Positions 1 through 5,031 of a stretch of 5,572 nt of DNA are shown here, in pieces; position 1 is the first letter of the stretch; the number at the start of each line of letters is the position of its first letter. The stretch spans positions 1 to 5,572 of the forward strand of contig JASBYZ010000096.1 of the NCBI GenBank assembly GCA_029983705.1. The letters are read 5' to 3'. The notes under the pieces are model-generated. The model was not told where the DNA came from and made no database searches. It worked only from the letters and a program-made list of their open reading frames with translations. The position numbers were made by a program, and so were the translations under genes. Source of the DNA: Coriobacteriales bacterium (GTDB taxonomy: Bacteria; Actinomycetota; Coriobacteriia; Coriobacteriales; JAEZZM01).

Positions 1-794
1 TTATGCAAGTTAAGGTGGACAATATCAAAGCCCATGTCCCCTGGGCGAACAATTCCCATGATTGCGTTCAGGTTAGCGCCATCATAGTAGTTAAGGCCGC
101 CAGCATCGTGAACAATCTGAGAGACCTCAAGAATGTTTTTCTCAAATTGGCCTTCTGTATTTGGATTTGTAAGCATAAGACCTGCAACGCTTGAATCAGC
201 AAGTTTTTTGAGCTCATCGATAATAATAAAGCCCTCATCGTCCACAGGAATACTAATAAGTTCATATCCAACCATGGCAGCTGAAGCGGGGTTAGTTCCG
301 TGGGCTGCATCAGGAATTAAGATTTTATTTCTTGATGACTCTCCCCTGTCCTCATGGTAGGCCTTAATCATCATGAGTCCGCAGAGCTCTCCGTGAGCTC
401 CCGCTGCAGGCTGAAAGGTCATCTCGTCCATGCCGGTAATTTCACAGAGGTATGATTCTGCACGCGCTAAGACCTCAAGACTTGCCTGAACACTCATATC
501 TGGACTTAAGGGATGTGCCTGAGTAAATCCATCAAAAGCAGAGCTAATCTCATTAATTTGAGGATTATACTTCATGGTGCAAGAGCCAAGCATATACATG
601 CCGTTATTTACACCAAAGGTGTTTCTCTCAAGCTCTGAGTAATGTCTTGAAACCTCAATTTCAGAAAGCTCTGGCAAATTAAGATCTGCCTCTCTCTTGA
701 GGCTCTCATCAAGCTCAAGCTGTATATCAAGTTCACATTCTGGCAGATACTGAGTATGCTTTCCTGGAACGCTCTTTTCAAATAGGAGATCCAT
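1..794 (-). CDS. gcvPB: Glycine dehydrogenase (decarboxylating) subunit 2, GcvPB, 3' end missing
   Basis: Catalytic half of the two-subunit P-protein of the glycine cleavage system. With GcvPA it uses PLP to decarboxylate glycine and loads the aminomethyl group on the lipoyl arm of GcvH in the cytoplasm. Translating down from the ATG at 794 gives 264 uninterrupted codons with family motifs: GSCTMKYNP (residues 70-78), QPAAGAHGE (129-136), PDAAHGTNPASA (161-172), TNPNTEG (209-215), YYDGANLNAI (236-245) and PGDMGFD ahead of HLNLH (251-264). The next family residue is the PLP-binding lysine (NLHK-T-F). Only the first two bases of that codon (AA) are inside the window, so the catalytic lysine and the C-terminal domain are not visible; full-length members are around 480-490 residues. 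The ATG follows the gcvPA stop directly (TAG-ATG), and its Shine-Dalgarno lies in the end of gcvPA. Identification is secure. Confidence 0.96.
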   Translation of the reverse strand, partial: MDLLFEKSVPGKHTQYLPECELDIQLELDESLKREADLNLPELSEIEVSRHYSELERNTFGVNNGMYMLGSCTMKYNPQINEISSAFDGFTQAHPLSPDMSVQASLEVLARAESYLCEITGMDEMTFQPAAGAHGELCGLMMIKAYHEDRGESSRNKILIPDAAHGTNPASAAMVGYELISIPVDDEGFIIIDELKKLADSSVAGLMLTNPNTEGQFEKNILEVSQIVHDAGGLNYYDGANLNAIMGIVRPGDMGFDIVHLNLH

Positions 795-2123
795 CTATTT
801 GCCCTCCTCATATGATTTAATAAGCTGTGCAAGCTCATCTATATTGTCTTTAGTTGACATCTCAGTTGCACACCACAAGATATGCTCATCATCTAAGACA
901 AGCCCGCTTAAAATATTGTGCTTTGCAAGGTAGCTCTCAAGTTTATGTGCTTCAAGGTCAGTTTTAAGCACAAACTCATAGGCAAACTCAGAGCTATACA
1001 CCTCACTAAAGTGTCCTGTTTCGATAAGCTTATCTTTGAGGTAGCGTGCGTATTTCATCGACTGCGTGCATGCCTCACGCATACCCTTTGGTCCCATTGA
1101 TGCTACATACACACAGGCACTAAGCGCACAAAGTGCTTGGTTAGTGCAGATATTTGAAGTAGCCTTCTCGCGTCTAATATGCTGCTCACGAGTTTGCAGA
1201 GTAAGGACAAAGCTTCTTTTGCCGTCTAGGTCTGTTGTTTGTCCCACAATTCTTCCCGGCATCTGGCGCATAAGCTTTTGTGAACAAGCAAGATAGCCCA
1301 GGTATGGGCCGCCAAAGTTTAGCGCAAGACCAAGTGGCTGAGCCTCTCCGCAGGCAATATCTGCTCCGCACTCATGAGGGCTTTTAAGAGTAGTGAGCAT
1401 AAGCGGGTTAGCGCAGATAATGTAGTGTACCTTAAACTCAGTAAGAATATCTCCTATAGCCTTTGCGTCTTCAATTACGCCATAAAAGTTAGGCTGCTGG
1501 AGCGCAAAACAAGCAACGTTTTCATCGCTAAACTTTGCTTGCAAATCATCTAAATCTAGACGACCATCCTCACCACAAGAAACCTCTTCTACATCTGCTC
1601 CGTAGGCATGTGCATAGGTTTTTACCACCTGCTTGTAAAGCGGGTTTACACTTGAGGCAATCAGCGTCTTTTTGCGCTTTTTGCTATAGCACATACCGCA
1701 GGCCTCAGAAAGTGCACTTGCCCCGTCATACATCGAAGCATTTGATACATCCATACCGGTAAACTCACAAATAATTGATTGGTACTCAAAGATATTTTGA
1801 AGCACACCTTGAGAGAGCTCAGTCTGGTATGGGGTGTAGGCTGTTAAAAAGGACTCCTTAGCACTTACCTTTCTTACCATAGGAGGAATGTAGTGCTCAT
1901 AGGCACCTGCTCCCCTATAGATCGCACTAAAGTCCTGACTTTTCTTTGAGAGCGCCTTAAGTTCGCGCTCAATTTCAAGTTGAGAGAGCTCGTGAGGGAT
2001 ATCAAGTTCATCCAAGATAAGCTCACTAGGGATATCTTTGTAGAGCTCCTTTAAAGAACTAAGGCCAAGCTCAGAGAGCATCTCTTTTTGCTGAGCCTCA
2101 GTACTTGGTACGTAGTCTCCCAT
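795..2123 (-). CDS. gcvPA: Glycine dehydrogenase (decarboxylating) subunit 1, GcvPA
   Basis: N-terminal-half homologue of the P-protein. It pairs with GcvPB to form the active decarboxylase and lacks the PLP lysine itself. At 442 residues it has the usual family length. Visible motifs are GAGAYEHYIP (71-80), FLTAYTPYQTELSQG (92-106), NASMYDGASALSEA (128-141), QQPNFYG (209-215), GEAQPLG then LNFGGPYLG (259-276), PGRIVGQTTD (289-298) and TLQTREQHIRREKATSNIC (308-326). The ATG start lies 5 bp after the gcvH stop, with a modest Shine-Dalgarno (AGAGG, 2134-2138) in the end of gcvH. The TAG stop is followed immediately by the gcvPB ATG. The protein has about 14 cysteines, for example C119, C142, C145, C183, C205, C252 and C258. 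They form no obvious metal-binding cluster, and I take them as composition only. Confidence 0.97.
   Translation of the reverse strand: MGDYVPSTEAQQKEMLSELGLSSLKELYKDIPSELILDELDIPHELSQLEIERELKALSKKSQDFSAIYRGAGAYEHYIPPMVRKVSAKESFLTAYTPYQTELSQGVLQNIFEYQSIICEFTGMDVSNASMYDGASALSEACGMCYSKKRKKTLIASSVNPLYKQVVKTYAHAYGADVEEVSCGEDGRLDLDDLQAKFSDENVACFALQQPNFYGVIEDAKAIGDILTEFKVHYIICANPLMLTTLKSPHECGADIACGEAQPLGLALNFGGPYLGYLACSQKLMRQMPGRIVGQTTDLDGKRSFVLTLQTREQHIRREKATSNICTNQALCALSACVYVASMGPKGMREACTQSMKYARYLKDKLIETGHFSEVYSSEFAYEFVLKTDLEAHKLESYLAKHNILSGLVLDDEHILWCATEMSTKDNIDELAQLIKSYEEGK
802..809 (-). promoter_or_regulatory. Shine-Dalgarno of gcvPB inside the end of gcvPA
   Basis: Read on the minus strand this is GAGGAGGG, a strong ribosome binding site 7 nt upstream of the gcvPB ATG. 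It lies entirely within the last codons of gcvPA. With zero bases between the gcvPA stop and the gcvPB start, it supports the chosen start and suggests coupled translation of the two subunits of one enzyme. Confidence 0.85.
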
Positions 2124-2128
2124 AGGTC

Positions 2129-2503
2129 TTAAGCCTCTGTTTCGCAGAACTTTTTATAAGCCTCTGCGTCCAATACCTCAGCTACAAGCTCGCCCTCAAA
2201 CTTAGCAATCCATGCCTCATAAGGTTTTTCGTTTATGAGCTGAGGCTCATCTTCAAGCTCTTCGTTTACTTCTACAACGCTTCCCTCAATTGGCGAGAAG
2301 ATCTCTGAAACTGCCTTTACAGACTCAGCCTCAGCAAATGACTCACCCTCAGAAAACTCATCCTCTTCTTCTGGTAAGTCAACAAATACAATGCCGCCCA
2401 TTTGATCTTGGGCAAACTCAGTAAGACCTACTAAAAACTTGCCATCTTCTTCTTTAATCCACTCGTGTGACTTGGTGTATTTGAGTTCACTTGGGAAGTT
2501 CAT
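2129..2503 (-). CDS. gcvH: Glycine cleavage system H protein (lipoyl carrier)
   Basis: Small lipoylated shuttle protein. Its lipoyl-lysine arm carries the methylamine group from the P-protein to the T-protein and is reoxidised by the L-protein. The product is 124 residues, close to the roughly 125-130 usual for the family. The lipoylation site is the ES-V-K-A motif with K63, inside the expected hairpin (GESFAEAESVKAVSEI, 53-68), followed by the PIEG..V.EVN strand (71-80). The N-terminus KYTKSHEWI (8-16) and the PQLIN (87-91) then PYEAW (94-98) segment are also family-typical; the glycine usually found before this tryptophan is absent. The protein is strongly acidic. The ATG is preceded by a good Shine-Dalgarno AAGGAG (2510-2515) with a 6-nt spacer. 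It sits 25 bp downstream of gcvT and 5 bp upstream of gcvPA. Lipoate must be attached by a lipoate ligase or octanoyltransferase pathway not seen here. Confidence 0.97.
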   Translation of the reverse strand: MNFPSELKYTKSHEWIKEEDGKFLVGLTEFAQDQMGGIVFVDLPEEEDEFSEGESFAEAESVKAVSEIFSPIEGSVVEVNEELEDEPQLINEKPYEAWIAKFEGELVAEVLDAEAYKKFCETEA

Positions 2504-2528
2504 AGCTTTCTCCTTAAATCTAATAAGC

Positions 2529-3596
2529 TTATTTATTTCTTGAATAAAATGGTAGTTCTACTACTTCAACATCAATAATGCGCTTTCTTACCTGCGCCTT
2601 AAGTGCTTTTCCAGGCTTTGCATAAGCTTTTTCTAGGTATGCCATAGCAATTGCCTTATCAAGGTATGGGGCAAGCGTTCCTGAAGTTACAATGCCCACC
2701 TCTTTATCGCCATCAAAAATCGTCGAGCCCTCACGCACAATACCCTTTGAAGTGACCACAAGACCTACTCGCACACGCCCAGGCTCACCTGCAGCAAGAA
2801 GCGCACTCTTACCAATAAAATCATCCTTATCAAGCTTGACAGCAAACTGAAGTCCAGCTTCAAGAGGATTTATCTCATCAGATAGTTCATGACCATAAAG
2901 CGGCATTGCAGCCTCTAAGCGCAAAGTGTCTCGGGCGCCTAAACCACAAGGCTCTATACCAAACTCCTCGCCTGCCTTAAGCACAAGATCCCAAATAGCC
3001 TGGGCAGCAGAGTCTGGACAGTAAATCTCATAGCCAAACTCTCCGGTGTAGCCCGTTTGAGACACCATGCAAGAAATTCCGTGGATATCAAGTTCAACAA
3101 AGCTGTAGTATTTCTCAGGCAAAAGCTCTTCATCGCAAAGCTTTGAGAGCACCTCTTTTGCGCGAGGTCCTTGAAGCGCTAAAAGGCCGTACTCGGCTGA
3201 CTCATCATCAAGCTCACAGTCAAGCGTAATGTGTTCTTTTAGCCAGCTGTAATCCTTTTCAAGATTTGCAGCATTTACTACCAGCAAATACTCTTTTTCT
3301 GAGTAGCAGTAAACGATTAGGTCATCAATGATGGTGCCCTTCTCGTTAAGCATGAGGGTGTATCTGATTCTTCCTGGTTTTAACTTAGTAAATGAATTAC
3401 TGAGTAAGAGATTGAGCTGTTCTTTTGCTTGAGGTCCGCGCAAAAAGATCTCGCCCATATAAGATACATCAAAAAGACCTACGCGCTCGCGCACTGCCAT
3501 GTGCTCATGAGTAATGCCCTTTGAATAGCTTATTGGCATTTCATAGCCTGCAAATTCCTGCATCTTTGCACCTAATGCTATATGAGCATCATACAA
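2529..3596 (-). CDS. gcvT: Glycine cleavage system T protein (aminomethyltransferase), 5' end uncertain
   Basis: Transfers the methylene carbon from aminomethyl-lipoyl-GcvH to tetrahydrofolate, giving 5,10-methylene-THF and ammonia. Family motifs, numbered from the TTG at 3596: LFDVSYMGE (41-49), TIIDDLIVY (88-96; an Asp here matches the catalytic Asp of the family), LQGPRA (141-146), TGYTGEFGYE (181-190), RDTLRLEAAMPLYG (222-235) and IVTSGT (302-307). The open frame gives 355 residues from TTG. That start is doubtful: the codons just upstream, still in frame, read G-K-K-T-P before L-Y-D-A-H, which is the conserved T-protein N-terminus. No ATG, GTG or TTG lies in frame between them and the TAA at 3627-3629. 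A GTG at 3613-3611 with a well-placed Shine-Dalgarno would encode M-A-K-K but is one base out of frame across a run of seven A. The intended product is probably about 361 residues. Identity is secure; the start is not. It is first in the operon. Confidence 0.93.
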   Translation of the reverse strand: MYDAHIALGAKMQEFAGYEMPISYSKGITHEHMAVRERVGLFDVSYMGEIFLRGPQAKEQLNLLLSNSFTKLKPGRIRYTLMLNEKGTIIDDLIVYCYSEKEYLLVVNAANLEKDYSWLKEHITLDCELDDESAEYGLLALQGPRAKEVLSKLCDEELLPEKYYSFVELDIHGISCMVSQTGYTGEFGYEIYCPDSAAQAIWDLVLKAGEEFGIEPCGLGARDTLRLEAAMPLYGHELSDEINPLEAGLQFAVKLDKDDFIGKSALLAAGEPGRVRVGLVVTSKGIVREGSTIFDGDKEVGIVTSGTLAPYLDKAIAMAYLEKAYAKPGKALKAQVRKRIIDVEVVELPFYSRNK

Positions 3597-3601
3597 AGGA
3601 G

Positions 3602-3608
3602 TTTTTTT
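3602..3608 (-). other. Seven-A homopolymer at the start of gcvT (frameshift or indel point)
   Basis: On the minus strand the start region reads GTG-GCA-AAA-AAA-CTC in the frame of the GTG at 3613. That frame ends at TAG (3580-3578) after 11 codons. Reading one base back after the second AAA gives ACT-CCT-TTG-TAT and joins the long gcvT frame. The run therefore has the A-AAA-AAA form of a -1 slippery heptamer, and it is equally a classic place for a one-base indel or sequencing error. Eight A instead of seven would make gcvT a clean GTG-started gene. Confidence 0.7.
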
Positions 3609-3619
3609 GCCACCTAAAG

Positions 3620-3628
3620 CCCCCTTTT
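3620..3628 (-). promoter_or_regulatory. Shine-Dalgarno-like AAAAGGGGG upstream of gcvT
   Basis: Read on the minus strand this purine stretch ends 6 nt before the GTG at 3613, an ideal spacing. It is 23 nt from the TTG at 3596, too far to serve that codon. The next purine stretch, AGGTGG (3610-3615), is 13 nt from the TTG, longer than usual. This favours GTG as the true initiation codon of gcvT. Confidence 0.6.
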
Positions 3629-3637
3629 ATTCGTAAA

Positions 3638-3664
3638 ATTATATGCATTCATAGTATCCTACAA
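3638..3664 (-). promoter_or_regulatory. Probable promoter of the gcvT-gcvH-gcvPA-gcvPB operon
   Basis: On the minus strand there is a perfect TATAAT -10 box (3638-3643). Its best -35 candidate is TTGTAG (3659-3664, 3/6 matches, 15-bp spacer), which is weak, so an activator may be needed. A transcript starting about 7 nt downstream would have a leader of only about 20 nt before the GTG at 3613, just enough for the ribosome binding site. No transcript has been measured; this is from sequence pattern only. Confidence 0.5.
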
Positions 3665-3675
3665 ATCATAGAAAA

Positions 3676-3710
3676 TATAAGAGTTTAAGATAAACTACTT
3701 CTTAGGGGAG
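3676..3710 (+). promoter_or_regulatory. Possible -10 box and clear ribosome binding site for the acetyltransferase
   Basis: TATAAG (3676-3681) matches five of six -10 positions but has no convincing -35 at normal spacing. The ribosome binding site AGGGGAG (3704-3710) lies 7 nt before the ATG at 3718 and is convincing. The two divergent transcription units thus share about 100 bp of upstream DNA. Confidence 0.4.
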
Positions 3711-3717
3711 ATAAATT

Positions 3718-4197
3718 ATGGGAGAAAGTCACGCACTTACATTTAGAAAGGCAGTAGGTGATGACAGCCAGCTTATTTCAGATTTTATTTGGAAGATGGC
3801 TGAGTATGAAAAAATGGCCGATGAGTGCAATGCAAGTGCTGAAAATATGAGGGAACTTATTTTTGAAAAAGAACTTGCTGAGGTGATTTTTGCCCTTAAA
3901 GATGGTGTCGAGATTGGCTTTGCACTTTTTTACCCTAACTTTTCTACCTTTGTCGCAAAGCCTGGTATCCACCTTGAAGAGTTCTTTGTGCTTGAAGAGT
4001 TTCGCGGTCAAGGTATTGGCAAGGCACTCTTGCACGAGGTAGCACGCATTGCTCACGAGAGAGGCTGCGGCAGACTCGAGTGGTGGTGTCTTGATTGGAA
4101 TACAAGATCACGCAAGTTTTACGAGTCCCAAGGTGCCCGCCCTCAATCAGAGTGGATTATCTATCGTATGGATGAAAACACCCTTAAAAACTTTTAG
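3718..4197 (+). CDS. GNAT N-acetyltransferase, spermidine/thialysine acetyltransferase (SSAT)-like
   Basis: A 159-residue single-domain GNAT that would transfer an acetyl group from acetyl-CoA to a primary amine. The acetyl-CoA P-loop is R96-G-Q-G-I-G101. The SSAT-subgroup signatures are AEYEKM (28-33), GFALFYPNFSTF (67-78), KPGIHLEEFFV (81-91), GCGRLEWWCLDWN (116-128) and FYESQGA (134-140). Tyr135 sits at the position of the proposed general acid of the family. Members acetylate polyamines, thialysine or related diamines; the sequence alone does not fix the substrate, and protein or small-molecule amines remain possible. It starts at ATG after a good Shine-Dalgarno, is transcribed divergently from the gcv operon, and its stop codon overlaps that of the convergent gene at 4194-4502. 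Family assignment is strong, substrate unknown. Confidence 0.9.
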   Translation: MGESHALTFRKAVGDDSQLISDFIWKMAEYEKMADECNASAENMRELIFEKELAEVIFALKDGVEIGFALFYPNFSTFVAKPGIHLEEFFVLEEFRGQGIGKALLHEVARIAHERGCGRLEWWCLDWNTRSRKFYESQGARPQSEWIIYRMDENTLKNF

Positions 4198-4210
4198 CCA
4201 CGAAGTTTTT
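4186..4210. terminator. Inverted repeat at the convergent gene junction, possible bidirectional terminator
   Basis: AAAAACTT (4186-4193) and AAGTTTTT (4203-4210) are perfect 8-bp inverted repeats separated by 9 nt. The hairpin ends in a T5 run on either strand, so it could stop transcription from both sides, and it is centred on the overlapping stop codons of the two convergent genes. The stem has only one G-C pair, so intrinsic termination would be weak. The A and T runs also encode the C-terminal lysines and phenylalanine of the flanking proteins, so chance is possible. Confidence 0.35.
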
Positions 4211-4502
4211 CGTTAGCTGCACGCTGCTTGTCTCGTCTTGAGTTAATAAAATACAAAATGGTATCAGTTAGTACAAGAAAGGTATTAAAGACGTAAAATC
4301 CAACAATAAAGTTCACGTGTCCTGAGGTAAGCTTTGAGATAATGCCACAGATGTATGAAAAGAGTACAACCATTAAAAATACGATGCTTTTACCCTTAGC
4401 TGTTTTTGATTTTATTGACTTATAAATTGATGATGGCCAAGCAAAGGCAAAACCTACAATAAATAATATTTCAAAAACTTCTGAAACACTGATGTCTAAC
4501 AT
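4194..4502 (-). CDS. Small three-helix membrane protein, PQ-loop/SemiSWEET-like
   Basis: 102 residues with three hydrophobic stretches at about 8-25, 39-58 and 66-86, then a basic hydrophilic tail (RRDKQRAANEKLRG). The first helix ends in AWPSSIYKSIKSKTAKGKS (21-39). This resembles the PQ-loop pattern (W-P-x-x-x-K-x-x-K-T-K-S-x-x-G-x-S) of the SemiSWEET/MtN3 half-transporters, in which three helices form one repeat and two copies pair to make a transporter. The second residue of the PQ pair is serine here, so the match is partial and I infer similarity only. The substrate is unknown. The ATG has a Shine-Dalgarno AGAGGTG (4511-4517) with an 8-nt spacer. The TAA overlaps the TAG of the convergent acetyltransferase by 4 bp in total. 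It is divergent from dtd across 67 bp. Confidence 0.8.
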   Translation of the reverse strand: MLDISVSEVFEILFIVGFAFAWPSSIYKSIKSKTAKGKSIVFLMVVLFSYICGIISKLTSGHVNFIVGFYVFNTFLVLTDTILYFINSRRDKQRAANEKLRG

Positions 4503-4519
4503 TAGTAATACACCTCTTT

Positions 4520-4546
4520 TTGGAATAGACAGTTAAGCACTATACA
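4520..4546. promoter_or_regulatory. Possible divergent promoters between the PQ-loop-like gene and dtd
   Basis: On the plus strand TTGGAA (4520-4525) and TATACA (4541-4546) are 15 bp apart and could serve dtd. On the minus strand TATAGT (4539-4544, 5/6 match) could be the -10 box of the small membrane protein gene. The two -10 candidates overlap, so polymerases would compete if both are real. The matches are weak to moderate. Confidence 0.3.
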
Positions 4547-4569
4547 ACTTTGAAGGGATTGAGAACATA

Positions 4570-5019
4570 GTGAGAGCACTCATTCAACGCGTAAATCATG
4601 CAAGCGTCACAATTGAAAATAAAAAAGTATCCGAAATTCAAAAAGGCCTGCTCATCTTCTTAGGATTTGGAGAAGGAGATGGCGAAGCAGAGCTTGATAA
4701 GGTCTGGAATAAAATCTCAAAGATGCGCATTTTTGAAGACGAGGAGGGCAAGACCAACCTCTCTGCAAAAGATGTCTCAGGCCTTAACCTTTTAGTAGTA
4801 TCACAGTTTACGCTCTATGCCTCTATGAAAAAGGGAAATCGCCCAAGCTTTACCCCTGCCGCAAAACCAGATGTAGCACGTGGCTTATATGAGAAATTTG
4901 TTGAGCGAGCCAGTGAAGATTTCCCAGATGTTAAGACCGGCGAATTTGGGGCATACATGCAGGTAGAGCTAGAAAATGATGGACCATTTACTCTGTGGCT
5001 TGATAGCGCAGATTTATAA
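4570..5019 (+). CDS. dtd: D-aminoacyl-tRNA deacylase (DTD)
   Basis: Cytosolic editing enzyme that hydrolyses D-aminoacyl-tRNAs, recycling tRNA and keeping D-amino acids out of proteins. The family also removes glycine mischarged on tRNA-Ala. The product is 149 residues, the usual bacterial length (about 145-150). It has the N-terminal MRALIQRV, the active-site SQFTLYA (78-84), NRPSF (90-94), the GEFGAYM segment (124-130) and N136-D-G-P-F-T141, containing the Gly-Pro dipeptide of the chirality-selecting motif. DTD is a homodimer in which that Gly-Pro reaches the partner's active site. The start is GTG, fixed by the conserved N-terminus; AAGGGA (4553-4558) is the likely ribosome binding site with a somewhat long 11-nt spacer. 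The next gene begins 12 bp after the stop and is probably cotranscribed. I do not see relA/spoT, a frequent neighbour of dtd in Bacillota, in this window. Confidence 0.96.
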   Translation: MRALIQRVNHASVTIENKKVSEIQKGLLIFLGFGEGDGEAELDKVWNKISKMRIFEDEEGKTNLSAKDVSGLNLLVVSQFTLYASMKKGNRPSFTPAAKPDVARGLYEKFVERASEDFPDVKTGEFGAYMQVELENDGPFTLWLDSADL

Positions 5020-5031
5020 GGATATAAAATT

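Noticed and set aside
2504..2528. AGCTT and AAGCT arms in the gcvT-gcvH gap as a hairpin
   Set aside because: The arms are only 5 bp, AAGCTT-like words are common throughout this window, and the gap is mainly the gcvH ribosome binding site.
3578..3613. 11-residue peptide from the GTG at 3613 as a regulatory leader peptide
   Set aside because: It has no run of glycine or other regulatory codons and overlaps gcvT directly. It is better explained as the true gcvT start disrupted at the A7 run.
3778..4056. 92-codon minus-strand open frame opposite the acetyltransferase
   Set aside because: It is antisense to a gene with clear GNAT motifs; no family resemblance was seen.
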